Shown here in pieces: positions 16,686 to 24,519 of a stretch of 63,940 nucleotides of DNA. Made by a program: the position numbers and the translations under genes. This DNA is from Streptomyces triticagri. Its GTDB lineage: Bacteria > Actinomycetota > Actinomycetes > Streptomycetales > Streptomycetaceae. Below the pieces are notes generated by a model. It was not told the DNA's origin. It saw only the letters and a list, made by a program, of their open reading frames with translations, and did no database searches. The stretch's first letter is position 1; each line of letters begins with the position of its first letter. Location of the stretch: positions 795 through 64,734 of the forward strand of contig NZ_QUAK01000008.1 in NCBI RefSeq assembly GCF_003429565.1, given 5' to 3'.

Positions 16686-18122
16686 ATGCACGAGAGTAGC
16701 AGTGTGGCCCAACTGGCGCAGATCCTGCGGACGGAGGTGAACCGCTACTCACCGGGTGGGAAGCTGCCGTCCAGCAGGGCCCTCGTGGAGACGTATCGGG
16801 TCAGTCCGGTCACCGTGTCGCGTGCCCTCGCGCAGCTGGTCGCCGAGGGGCTCGTCGTCACCCGGCCCGGCGCCGGCGCCTTCCGCGCCGAGCCGCGAGC
16901 CGCCGCGGATCCGGCCGGGGACACCTCCTGGCAGGAGCTGGCGCTGAGCGCCGACTCCAGCAACGACCTGATGCCGCGGTCCGTCGACGCCACCGGAGTC
17001 ATGGTCAATCTGGCCGCGCAGCCCGCCGGGGTCATCGAGTTCAACGGCGGCTATCTGCATCCCGTGCTGCAGCCCGAGCGCGCCATGGCCACCGCGCTGG
17101 CCCGCGCCGGCCGCCGGCCCGGCGCCTGGGGGCGCCCGCCCACCGACGGTGTCCCGGAGCTGCGCGAATGGTTCGCGCGCGGCTGCGGAGGGGCCGTCAC
17201 CGCGGCCGAGGTGCTGATCACGGCGGGCGGCCAGTCGGCCCTCACCACCGCGCTGCGCGCCCTCGCTCCGCCCGGTGCCCATGTGCTCGTCGAATCGCCG
17301 ACGTACCCCGGGATGCTGGCGATCGCGCGGGCCGCCGGGCTGCGGCCGGTGCCCGTGCCGGTGGACACCGACGGCGTACGCCCCGAACTGCTCGAATCCG
17401 CCTTCCGGGCCACCGGGGCGCGGGTTTTCGTCTGCCAGCCGCTGTTCCAGAACCCGACCGGCGCCGTGCTCGCGGCCGACCGGCGCCGTGCGGTCGTCCG
17501 GATCGCGCGGGCGGCCGGCGCCTTCGTGATCGAGGACGACTTCGTACGGCGGCTCGCCCATGACGACGCGGGCGAGCTGCCGCCACCGCTCATCTCGGAG
17601 GACCCCGACGGAGTGGTGGTGCACGTCTGCTCCCTCACCAAGGCCACCTCGCCCAGTTTCCGGGTGTGCGCCCTGGTGGCCCGCGGGCCCGTGCTGGAAC
17701 GTCTTCGCGCGATCCACATCGTCGAGCAGTTCTTCGTGCCGCGGCCGCTGCAGGAGGCGGCGGTGGAGCTCGTCGGATCCCCCGCCTGGGACCGGCATCT
17801 GCGCACGGTGGCGGGAGAGCTGCGGCAGCGGCGGGACACCATGGTCACCGCGCTGCTCAGGGATCTGCCGGCGCTCGCCCCCACCCATGTGCCGTCCGGC
17901 GGCTTTCATCTCTGGGCACGGCTGCCGGACGGCGCGGACGAGGCCGCTCTGGTCTCCGCAGCACTCCGCGCCGGTGTCGCGATCACACCGGGGCGCCCGT
18001 ATTTCTGCGCGGAACCGACGGCCGGGCATGTGCGCCTGAGCTTCGCCTTCCTCGGCTCGGTGGCGGAGATCGGCGAAGGCGTACGGCGGCTCGCGGCGGC
18101 CTGCGAACAGACGCTGCGGTGA
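16686..18122 (+). CDS. MocR/GabR-type GntR regulator with aminotransferase domain
   Basis: 478 aa. Residues 1-70 are a GntR winged helix (GGKLPSSRALVETYRVSPVTVSRAL). Residues about 100-475 are a fold-type-I aminotransferase domain. The PLP lysine is in CSLTKATSPSFRV, the aspartate that contacts the pyridine nitrogen is in FVIEDDFVRRL, and the phosphate-binding turn is in TAGGQSALTT. Such proteins bind PLP, often sense an amino acid or amine, and usually regulate themselves and a neighbouring gene. There is no ribosome-binding site before the ATG at 16686; the close upstream operator and possible TATCCT element suggest a leaderless message. The open reading frame continues upstream for kilobases but only as non-coding frame. 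The divergent EamA exporter is the probable target. Confidence 0.92.
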   Translation: MHESSSVAQLAQILRTEVNRYSPGGKLPSSRALVETYRVSPVTVSRALAQLVAEGLVVTRPGAGAFRAEPRAAADPAGDTSWQELALSADSSNDLMPRSVDATGVMVNLAAQPAGVIEFNGGYLHPVLQPERAMATALARAGRRPGAWGRPPTDGVPELREWFARGCGGAVTAAEVLITAGGQSALTTALRALAPPGAHVLVESPTYPGMLAIARAAGLRPVPVPVDTDGVRPELLESAFRATGARVFVCQPLFQNPTGAVLAADRRRAVVRIARAAGAFVIEDDFVRRLAHDDAGELPPPLISEDPDGVVVHVCSLTKATSPSFRVCALVARGPVLERLRAIHIVEQFFVPRPLQEAAVELVGSPAWDRHLRTVAGELRQRRDTMVTALLRDLPALAPTHVPSGGFHLWARLPDGADEAALVSAALRAGVAITPGRPYFCAEPTAGHVRLSFAFLGSVAEIGEGVRRLAAACEQTLR

Positions 18123-18192
18123 CGCTCGTGGGGTGGCCCACGGTGCGGAACCCAGTGGCGCGCGCGGATCGTGGCCTGCAAGCCTTCGCCGC

Positions 18193-18609
18193 ATGAGCGA
18201 GTACGAGATCTCCACCGACCCGGCCCGCCTCGATGCGGCGCGCATCCACCACTGGCTCTCCACCGACGCCTACTGGGCACTCGGCCGGAGCCGTGCGAAG
18301 CAGGACAGCGCCATCGCGAGTTCCCTGAACTTCGGCGCGTACGACAGGGCCACCGGCGAGCAGCTCGGCTACGCGCGCGTGGTCACCGACCGCGCGACCT
18401 TCGCCTGGCTCTGCGATGTGTACGTGGCCCCCGCCACCCGCGGCACCGGGCTCGGCACGGCCCTGGCCACGGCGGTCCGCGAGGAGCTGCGGCCGCACGG
18501 GATACGCCGGATCCTGCTCGCCACCGAGGACGCGCACGGGGTGTACGCGAAGGTCGGCTTCGAGCCGCTGGCCAGGCCGGACAACTGGATGGCGCTCTTC
18601 TTCGAGTGA
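18193..18609 (+). CDS. GNAT-family N-acetyltransferase
   Basis: 138 aa from the ATG at 18193. The acetyl-CoA-binding motif A is clear (LCDVYVAPATRGTGLGTALA), preceded by the strand GYARVVTDRATFAW and followed by motif B (ILLATEDAHGVYAKVGF). The layout is that of short stand-alone GNAT enzymes; the N-terminal stretch WLSTDAYWALGRSRA is typical of a subgroup seen widely in bacteria. Substrate unknown. It follows the MocR gene by 70 bp on the same strand but has a weak ribosome-binding site, so coupling is uncertain. Confidence 0.88.
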   Translation: MSEYEISTDPARLDAARIHHWLSTDAYWALGRSRAKQDSAIASSLNFGAYDRATGEQLGYARVVTDRATFAWLCDVYVAPATRGTGLGTALATAVREELRPHGIRRILLATEDAHGVYAKVGFEPLARPDNWMALFFE

Positions 18610-18705
18610 CCACCGCGCAGGACTGATCCGATATGCCCGGACCTCGGCACCCCGTGCCGGCGGCGGCCTCTTGACCACCGGAGCGTGTGCCTCCACGATC
18701 ACCGC

Positions 18706-19278
18706 ATGCACGTTCGGGTCACGCTCATAGCCGCCGCCCGCAGCTCCTCGCTGCTTGCGGAGCGCTTCGACGACGACCGGCCGCTCGATCAGGCCGGCTG
18801 GCACGAAGTGCAGCTCGCCGCGCATGCCCTCGTCCCGCTCGGGGCCGCCGAGCTGCGCTACTGCTCGCCGTCCGCGCGCAGCAGGGCCACCGGCGACGCC
18901 CTCGGCTTTGCGCCGCTGGCCCAGCCCGCGCTGCGCGACTGCGACATGGGGCACTGGCGCGGCTACACCCTGGCCGACGTGACCGCTCGCGACCCGGCCT
19001 CGGTCGACGCCTGGCTGAGCAACCCGCGATCCGCGCCGCACGGCGGCGAGTCGCTGCTCGCGTTCATCTCGCGCGTCGGCCGGTGGCTGGACACCCGCCC
19101 CATGGACGACGGCAGCCGTATCGTCGCGGTCGCCGAACCGGGCGTGGTCCGCGCGGCCCTGGTCTACGCCCTGAAGGCACCGCCCGCGACGTACTGGAAC
19201 ATCGACGTCCGCCCTCTCTCCACCGTGAGCCTCACGGGCCAGGCGGGCCGCTGGAGCCTACGACTCGACGCGGGCTGA
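18706..19278 (+). CDS. Histidine-phosphatase-fold protein lacking the catalytic histidines
   Basis: 190 aa from the ATG at 18706. The order of motifs is that of the histidine phosphatase (phosphoglycerate mutase-like) superfamily: an N-terminal strand, CSPSARSRATGDALG, CDMGHWRGYTLADV, the PHGGES turn, and a late strand VAVAEPGVVRAAL. Both catalytic histidines are absent, however. The usual L-x-RHG-E at the N-terminus reads IAAARSS, and the usual S/T-H-G-G before the final helix reads AEPG. It is therefore probably not a phosphatase and may bind ligand or act as a regulator. Related CobC-type proteins act in cobalamin synthesis, but this gene is 30 kb from the cob genes here. Length is otherwise normal. 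Confidence 0.82.
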   Translation: MHVRVTLIAAARSSSLLAERFDDDRPLDQAGWHEVQLAAHALVPLGAAELRYCSPSARSRATGDALGFAPLAQPALRDCDMGHWRGYTLADVTARDPASVDAWLSNPRSAPHGGESLLAFISRVGRWLDTRPMDDGSRIVAVAEPGVVRAALVYALKAPPATYWNIDVRPLSTVSLTGQAGRWSLRLDAG

Positions 19279-19767
19279 CCTGCGAGCGCCGGCACGGCCT
19301 GCCCCGGAACTTCGCCCTCCGGCCCGGTCCGGCTCATCAGCACCCCGCTCGGGGGCCGGCCCCAACCTCGCCGGCGTCCGACCGAGTCGGCTGGGCGCGT
19401 CCCGCCGGCCTTGCTGCCTGGCCGGATCGGGCTTGGGGACGGGCGGGTGCCAGGGGTGTTCCGGTCGCCTGGATGATGGGCGGTGTCGGCCGGGGTGGTG
19501 TCCGGTCGAGTGGTTCTGGCACGTTGCACCAGCCGTGCTGCCTGGCCGGATCGGGCTCCGGGCGGTCCCTGAGGTGGGCGGGTGACAGGGTGCTCCGGTC
19601 GGCTGGATCCGCGTACAGCCCCGGCCCGAGCCCGAGGGTCGGGCTGAGTCGTCCCGGTGCCTGAGGCCGGGCCTGAGCAGGGCTGAATCCGGGCTGTCCC
19701 CGGAGCGGGCGCGGTGTAGGTGCCGGGCCCGCGCATCATGCTGCCTGTCCCGCAGGGACATGCGCCC
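19279..19767. repeat. Non-coding gap with an imperfect duplicated segment
   Basis: 489 bp without a convincing gene. A 22-bp block, TGCTGCCTGGCCGGATCGGG plus CT, occurs at 19412-19433 and 19536-19557. Each is followed by a variant of GGGCGGGTG-CAGGG-G-TCCGGTCG-CTGGAT (19441-19474 and 19576-19607), so the whole unit of roughly 65 bp is duplicated with drift at a spacing of about 125-135 bp. Open frames here are Pro/Arg-rich shadows. Confidence 0.6.
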
Positions 19768-20370
19768 CTACCCCCCGCCGCCCCCGGCGGCGCGGCGGCG
19801 GTGGGCCGCGACGCGCTCGCGGGTGGCGCAGCGGCGGGAGCAGTAGCGGCGGTCCGGTCCGCTGCCCCGGGTGATGAAGACGTGCCGGCAGCTCGGTGAG
19901 GCGCACACACCACCCGGCGGCTCCTGCCGGTCCCAGAGCAGCACCGTCAGCGCGAGACACGACGAGGCGAGCAGCCACTCGCCCCATGGCGCTTCGTCGT
20001 CGCTGTCCAGATGCGGGTGCCAGGGACTCTCGCCGTGATGGGAACTCAGCCGCAGCGAACCCGTGCCACGGGCCAGCAGCCGGTTGAGGCGGGATGCGGC
20101 GAGATCCACATCGGTGGCCTCGAACACCGCACGCAGCTCCTCGGCGGCGGCCCGCAGATCGGCCACGTCCGCCTCGGTGAGCCGGACCGGTCCCGGTTCG
20201 CCGTACTCCAGGAGTACGGCCGCCACGGCCTCGGGCTCCGGCGGCTCGGGACTGAGCGCGTTCAGCAGGGCGACCGTGCGGCGGGCCAGGGTGAGGACGG
20301 AATGCCTGGTGGACCACTCATGAGTCGCCGCCGGGCCTGATGCGGAAGATGCTGATCCGGACGGGGGCAT
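19768..20370 (-). CDS. CGNR-type zinc-finger regulator
   Basis: 200 aa from the ATG at 20370. The N-terminal 140 residues form the ABATE stress-response domain that usually precedes this finger (LARRTVALLNALSP, LRAAAEELRAVFEA). The C-terminal finger reads CASPSCRHVFITRGSGPDRR then YCSRRCATRERVAAHRRR: four cysteines spaced as in CGNR fingers, although the signature Cys-Gly-Asn-Arg is CATR here. Such proteins are putative DNA-binding regulators. It is divergent from an MFS exporter, with only 57 bp between start codons containing repeated GTAACG elements, so it probably controls that exporter and itself. It ends in a glycine-rich tail. Confidence 0.87.
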   Translation of the reverse strand: MPPSGSASSASGPAATHEWSTRHSVLTLARRTVALLNALSPEPPEPEAVAAVLLEYGEPGPVRLTEADVADLRAAAEELRAVFEATDVDLAASRLNRLLARGTGSLRLSSHHGESPWHPHLDSDDEAPWGEWLLASSCLALTVLLWDRQEPPGGVCASPSCRHVFITRGSGPDRRYCSRRCATRERVAAHRRRAAGGGGG

Positions 20371-20380
20371 GGCGCCCACT

Positions 20381-20419
20381 GTAACGCTTGTGGCGGAACT
20401 TACCGTTGCACTCGTAACG
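20381..20419. promoter_or_regulatory. GTAACG repeats in the CGNR/MFS divergent promoter
   Basis: GTAACG occurs at 20381-20386 and 20414-20419, and CGTT (20404-20407) with AACG (20416-20419) makes a spaced dyad. With only 57 bp between the two start codons this is the likely shared operator. Confidence 0.4.
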
Positions 20420-20427
20420 TCTCCTGG

Positions 20428-21624
20428 ATGATCCTGCGTTACCCGTGGCCGCGCTACGTCGCCGGCGCCACGCTCGCTCGCGTCGGAGACGAGATGTCGG
20501 GCCCGGCCCTGCTCCTCGCCGGACTCGCGGTCACCGGATCCGCGCCGGCCGCGGGCACGCTGCTCGCGGGAGCCACAGCCGCGGCCGCGGTCGGCGGGCC
20601 GGTGCTCGGCACGCTCCTCGACCGCTCGCCCGCGCCAGGACGCCTCCTCGGCCTGGCGGTGCTCGGCCACGGCGCGGCCCTCGCCGTGGTGGCCCCCGTG
20701 CTCGGTGCCACGTACGCGGGCGCGCTGCTCATGGCCGTCGCTGCCGGGCTGCTCGGCCCCGCCCTCTCCGGCGGCTGGACCTCGCAACTGCCCCTGGTCG
20801 TACCGTCAGGACGCCTGGATCGGGCCGCGACCGTGGACGCGATGACATTCCACGTGGCGAGCCTGGCCGGCCCCGCTCTCGCCGGACTCGTCGCCGCCCG
20901 GTTCGGCGCGGTGGCCGGCCTCACCTCGGCCGCCCTCCTCATCTGCGCCGCCTCATCGGCGACTTGGGGGACGGGAGGCGGGCGACCGCGAGCCGACGCG
21001 CAGCCCGGCGTCGTCCCGCGGCAACGGACGCGCGGGTTCGTACGCGACCTCGCGGCAGGGTTCGCGGCCCTGCGGCGGAGCAGGGCGCTGGCAGGGGCCG
21101 CCCTGTCCTCCACGCTGAGCTGCGCCGCGGAAGGGCTGTTCGTCGCCTGCCTTCCACTGCTCGGCGTGCGGGTCTTCGGCGCGGCGCCGCACGGCGTGCT
21201 GCTCATCGCCGCCACGGCCGTGCCCGCGCTGGCCGCCAATGCGCTGCTCGCCCGCCGGCCCCGACTGCTGCGCCCGCCCCGCATCCTGGTGGGCGCCCCG
21301 CTGGTGCTCGCGGCGGCCATGAGCCTGGCCGCCGTACTCGACCCGGTCGCCGTGATCGTGGCCGCGCTGCTCGCCGGAGCGGCCGAAGGGCCGCAGCTCG
21401 CGGCCCTGTTCGCGATCCGGCACCGATGCGCACCGGCCGGACTGCGCGCGCAGATCTTCACCACGGGAGCAAGTCTGAAACTCGCCGGATACTCCTGCGG
21501 CGCCGCCGCGGCCGGCGCCCTGGCGGCCCTCTCCCTGCCCGCCGCACTCCTCGTCGCGGCCGGCGTCCACGCACTCGCCGCACTGAGCGCCGCAGCGCTG
21601 CTGCCGCGCGGGCGAAACTCGTGA
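20428..21624 (+). CDS. MFS transporter, 12 transmembrane segments
   Basis: 398 aa, very hydrophobic, with about twelve predicted helices. The first is at residues 10-35 and the DRSPAPGR loop between helices 2 and 3 corresponds to the MFS signature region. The long central cytoplasmic loop (PRADAQPGVVPRQRTRGF) separates the two six-helix halves. The family includes small-molecule exporters and sugar-efflux-like proteins; the substrate is not evident. It starts at an ATG (20428) with no strong ribosome-binding site, divergent from the CGNR regulator, which is the probable controller. Alanine, glycine and leucine make up most of the protein, normal for this family in Streptomyces. Confidence 0.88.
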   Translation: MILRYPWPRYVAGATLARVGDEMSGPALLLAGLAVTGSAPAAGTLLAGATAAAAVGGPVLGTLLDRSPAPGRLLGLAVLGHGAALAVVAPVLGATYAGALLMAVAAGLLGPALSGGWTSQLPLVVPSGRLDRAATVDAMTFHVASLAGPALAGLVAARFGAVAGLTSAALLICAASSATWGTGGGRPRADAQPGVVPRQRTRGFVRDLAAGFAALRRSRALAGAALSSTLSCAAEGLFVACLPLLGVRVFGAAPHGVLLIAATAVPALAANALLARRPRLLRPPRILVGAPLVLAAAMSLAAVLDPVAVIVAALLAGAAEGPQLAALFAIRHRCAPAGLRAQIFTTGASLKLAGYSCGAAAAGALAALSLPAALLVAAGVHALAALSAAALLPRGRNS

Positions 21625-21717
21625 GGCCCGCGCGAAAGCGGCCGGAAGCGGTCCTACTTACTTCCTATGGTGCGCATACGGCAACCACCCGCGGCACCCC
21701 TGAAAGGGCGACCCACC

Positions 21718-22530
21718 ATGAGCGTCATCGACGTGAACCAGCCCGACGGCACCCCCACCTGGATCGATCTCGACCTGTCCGGCGACGAGACCGAGCGGGC
21801 ACAGGACTTCTACGGTTCGCTGTTCGGCTGGGAGTTCCGCGCGAGTCCCGAACGGGGGCCCGGACATGTCACGTGTCTGCTCCGCGGCGGTGCCGTCGCC
21901 GGATTCAGGCCGACGGCCGGCGCCACCGGTGGGAGCCCCGGCCAGGGACAGCTCAACAGCCCGCCAAATCCCCGCCGTTGGCGTATGTACTTTGCGGCGG
22001 ACGACTGCGACGCCGCGTCCGCGCGCGCCGTCGCGGCCGGCGGAAGCCTCACCGAGGGCCCGCACGAGGTCGACGACCTGGGCCGCCTCGCCCTCGTAGT
22101 CGACCCGCAGGGCGCCGAGTTCGGACTGTGGCAGGGACGCCGGTCCCCGGGCTGCGAGCTGGTGAACGAACCGGACTCGCTGGTCCGCCAGGACCTCGTC
22201 ACCCCCGACGCCGGCCCCGCCCGGGCGTTCTACCCGGAGGTCTTCACGTACACCCTGGACCGCAACGACGATCTGCCGGACTTCGACTTCACGTTTCTGC
22301 GCCGCCCGGACGGACACGAGATCGGCGGCATCTTCGGGAACCCGGGTGCCGAACAGGCCGCCTGGCACACCGTGTTCGAGGTGGCGGACGCGGACCGCTC
22401 GGCGGCGCTCGCGCGTGCCGCGGGCGGCGAGGCCGGTGCGGTCATCGATTCGCCGTACGGGCGCACGGCCGAGATCGTCGATCCGCTCGGCACCGCGTTC
22501 GGCATCATCGCCCGGCCACCCGCCGGCTGA
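21718..22530 (+). CDS. VOC-family protein with two glyoxalase-like domains
   Basis: 270 aa from an ATG with GAAAGGG upstream. Two tandem vicinal-oxygen-chelate modules are visible: residues 12-135 (GTPTWIDLDLSGDETERAQD, FYGSLFGWEF) and 145-268 (RQDLVTPDAGPARAFY, FTFLRRPDGHEIGG, ending IVDPLGTAFGII). It belongs to the hydroxylase-like VOC group common in Streptomyces, sometimes called CFP30-like; metal ligands are not certain. The gene at 29680 encodes a clear paralogue with the same two-domain plan. It lies between an MFS gene and a MOSC gene on the same strand with gaps of 93 and 53 bp. Function unknown; antibiotic-binding or aromatic-compound roles are possible for the family. Confidence 0.88.
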   Translation: MSVIDVNQPDGTPTWIDLDLSGDETERAQDFYGSLFGWEFRASPERGPGHVTCLLRGGAVAGFRPTAGATGGSPGQGQLNSPPNPRRWRMYFAADDCDAASARAVAAGGSLTEGPHEVDDLGRLALVVDPQGAEFGLWQGRRSPGCELVNEPDSLVRQDLVTPDAGPARAFYPEVFTYTLDRNDDLPDFDFTFLRRPDGHEIGGIFGNPGAEQAAWHTVFEVADADRSAALARAAGGEAGAVIDSPYGRTAEIVDPLGTAFGIIARPPAG

Positions 22531-22583
22531 CCGGAGGTAGGGTCGCCGGTGACCGGTACGGTGCGACGGAGGGGGCTTCGGGC

Positions 22584-23126
22584 ATGGACGGGACAGTCAC
22601 CGCGGTCAGCAGCAACGGCGCGTACTCGTTCACCAAGCCGAACCGGGAGCGGATCACTCTCCTCGCCGGCCTCGGCGTGGACGGTGACGTACACGCCGGA
22701 GTCACCGTCAAGCACCGCTCGCGGGTCGCCAAGGACCCCACCCAGCCGAACCTCCGGCAGGTCCACCTCCTTCACGAGGAACTCTTCGCCGAGGTCGCGG
22801 CCGCCGGATTCGACGTGGCGCCCGGCGCCCTCGGCGAGAACATCACCACCCGCGGGATCGACCTGCTCGGCCTGCCGGCCGGCACCCTGCTGCGCATCGG
22901 CCCGGAGGCGGTCGTGGCGGTGACGGGGCTGCGCAACCCCTGTCGGCAGATCGACGCCTTCCAGGACGGACTGCTCAAGCAGGTCGTGGGGCGGGACGGC
23001 AGCGGTGGTGTCGTACGCAAGGCCGGCATCATGAGCGTCGTCGTGGACGGGGGAGTGGTGCACCCGGGCGACGCCGTGGTGGCGGAGCTTCCGGCCGGCC
23101 CGCACCGGCCGCTCGACCGGGTCTGA
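22584..23126 (+). CDS. MOSC-domain sulfur-carrier protein (YiiM-like)
   Basis: 180 aa from an ATG preceded by GGAGGGGG. It is a single MOSC domain: GVDGDVHAGVTVKHRSR with the conserved D-H, then LGENITTRGIDL, and the invariant cysteine in LRNPCRQIDAFQDGLL. MOSC domains transfer sulfur from a cysteine persulfide to acceptors, often molybdenum cofactor or related detoxification reactions. The protein is soluble and cytoplasmic. It is separate in sequence from the second MOSC gene at 59539, which has an additional N-terminal MOSC_N domain. No neighbouring molybdenum gene is present. Confidence 0.92.
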   Translation: MDGTVTAVSSNGAYSFTKPNRERITLLAGLGVDGDVHAGVTVKHRSRVAKDPTQPNLRQVHLLHEELFAEVAAAGFDVAPGALGENITTRGIDLLGLPAGTLLRIGPEAVVAVTGLRNPCRQIDAFQDGLLKQVVGRDGSGGVVRKAGIMSVVVDGGVVHPGDAVVAELPAGPHRPLDRV

Positions 23127-23158
23127 CCTGGCGTCGACGTCCCCTCCGGGCGAGTGCG

Positions 23159-23809
23159 TCACGCTTTCCGTGAGCCCGGTCGACCGTCCGGGGCCGAGCC
23201 CGCCGGCGGCCAGTCCGGCGCCGGATCCTCGTCCAGGAGCGGCCGGATCGCGCCGAGCACCGCGCCGATGCAGACGTCGCGCAGCTCGGTCCGGCTGCAG
23301 CTCTCCTCGGTCAGCCAGTCGACGCAGAGCACCTGGACGAAGACGAGCCAGCCGTTCAGCACTCCCGACACGGCACGGCGGACGGCGTCGTCCGTGACCG
23401 GCAGTACGGCGAGCAGGCGCTCGCGGAGCGCGCCCAGTTCGTCCGTCATGATCGTCTGGATGACACGGTCGCCGGCCAGCACGCGGTTCGCGGCGAGGAC
23501 CGTGTTGCGGTTCTCCGCGAAGTACTCGATGTGTGCGTCGAGGCCCTGGGTCAGCTGCTCGACGAGGGTGTCCGCGGGGTCGAGCCGGGTCCGCTCGAGG
23601 AGCTGCTCGGCCGCCTGCCGGTAGAGCGTGGCGAACAGCTCGCGTTTGCCCGGGAAGTGGCGGTAGAGCAGCGCTCGCGAGATCCCCGCCCGGGTCGCCA
23701 CCTCCTCCATCAGCACCTCGTCGTACGGCCGCTCGGCGAAGAGTCGGGCGGCGACCGCGAGGATCTGGTCGCGTCGGGCATCGGGCGTCAGTCGCCGGCG
23801 AGGAGGCAC
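23159..23809 (-). CDS. TetR-family repressor with a strong operator
   Basis: 216 aa. The TetR HTH is at residues 12-60 (RRDQILAVAARLFAERPYDE, then ISRALLYRHFPGKRELF). The rest is a helical ligand/dimerisation domain; a tryptophan-containing segment near residue 150 (GWLVFVQVLCVDWL) is typical of a subgroup of repressors for lipophilic ligands. It is divergent from the small membrane protein gene at 23934. The perfect inverted repeat at 23823-23869 lies directly between them, so it likely represses both. The ATG at 23809 is the only good start. Confidence 0.92.
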   Translation of the reverse strand: MPPRRRLTPDARRDQILAVAARLFAERPYDEVLMEEVATRAGISRALLYRHFPGKRELFATLYRQAAEQLLERTRLDPADTLVEQLTQGLDAHIEYFAENRNTVLAANRVLAGDRVIQTIMTDELGALRERLLAVLPVTDDAVRRAVSGVLNGWLVFVQVLCVDWLTEESCSRTELRDVCIGAVLGAIRPLLDEDPAPDWPPAGSAPDGRPGSRKA

Positions 23810-23822
23810 GAAGCCATGCTAC

Positions 23823-23869
23823 TTGACACGTGTCTATCAGTGACGCCTATGCTGGTAGACACGTGTCAA
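23823..23869. promoter_or_regulatory. TetR operator: paired GACACGTGTC palindromes
   Basis: TTGACACGTGTCTA (23823-23836) and its exact reverse complement (23856-23869) flank a 19-bp spacer. Each arm also contains the 10-bp palindrome GACACGTGTC. The dyad lies between the divergent TetR and DUF4345-like starts, 14 bases from the repressor ATG. Confidence 0.8.
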
Positions 23870-23933
23870 CCAGCTGCAAGGTGATCAGCTGGAGGCAACC
23901 GGCTAGCGGCAACCAGCTAGGAGTGTGGCGGTC

Positions 23934-24356
23934 ATGTCTCAGGTCAAGGCATTGCGACTGCTCGCGTCGGTGATGGGCTGGGCCGGTGTGGCGATCGGCC
24001 TCTTCCATGTACTGGCAGGAAATCTGGCGATCCCGGGCGCCACGTCGGCGGGGCCCACGGTCGACAGTCTGGGTCGCTTCCTGGGTGCGACCTTCGCGGG
24101 GTACGGGCTCGCCTGGCTCTGGGTGGCGCGTCAGTCGCCGATCCCGGCCCTGGCGGTGCGGTGGCTGACGGCGGTGTTCTTCCTCGGCGCGCTCGGCCGG
24201 ATCCTCTCGCTGGCGGTGGAGGGGCGGCCGCACTGGTTCCAACTCGCCCTCGGTGGCGTCGAACTGGTGGTGTCGCCGATCCTGTTCTGGCTCTCGGGGG
24301 CGGACGAGGCCGCGAGCCGGGCCGGGGCGGATCGCCGGCCTGCAGGGTCACTCTGA
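23934..24356 (+). CDS. DUF4345-like four-helix membrane protein
   Basis: 140 aa from the ATG at 23934, with AGGAG ten bases upstream (a GTG at 23925 is too close to that site). Four predicted transmembrane helices, with the family-like segments ATFAGYGLAWLWVARQS and FLGALGRILSLAVEGRPHWF. This matches the DUF4345 group of small integral membrane proteins of unknown function. It is the only gene downstream of the TetR operator in this direction, so it is probably induced when the repressor binds its ligand. Repeated CAACC-AGCT words just upstream look like drifted repeats. Role unknown. Confidence 0.82.
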   Translation: MSQVKALRLLASVMGWAGVAIGLFHVLAGNLAIPGATSAGPTVDSLGRFLGATFAGYGLAWLWVARQSPIPALAVRWLTAVFFLGALGRILSLAVEGRPHWFQLALGGVELVVSPILFWLSGADEAASRAGADRRPAGSL

Positions 24357-24437
24357 GGTTCCTGAGTCACCGAAAAGTGCGTTCTTCCACGTCGCGCCAC
24401 GCTCTCCTACGGTTCTTGAGTAACCAGCAGAGAGCGT
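24357..24437 (+). promoter_or_regulatory. Direct repeats of a GGTT-TGAGT-ACC element inside a dyad
   Basis: GGTTCCTGAGTCACC (24357-24371) recurs as GGTTCTTGAGTAACC (24411-24425), 54 bp apart. The second copy is enclosed by an 8-bp inverted repeat, ACGCTCTC (24399-24406) and GAGAGCGT (24430-24437). It lies in the 163 bp before the RidA-like gene and could be a regulatory site; no regulator is identified. Confidence 0.35.
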
Positions 24438-24519
24438 GCGGGTGGTGATCCCGCGCCGATTCCGGGCGTGGGAGCTCGGACGTCCGCCCGCGCGCTCTGC
24501 CCCGAGGAAGGCGGACGCC

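Noticed and set aside
12927..18122. A 1,731-codon plus-strand frame
   Set aside because: Only its last 478 codons (from 16686) encode a recognisable protein, the MocR regulator; the rest is antisense to other genes or out of phase with them.
18706..19278. CobC alpha-ribazole phosphatase assignment
   Set aside because: Both catalytic histidines are missing and the cobalamin genes are 30 kb away, so only the fold is called.
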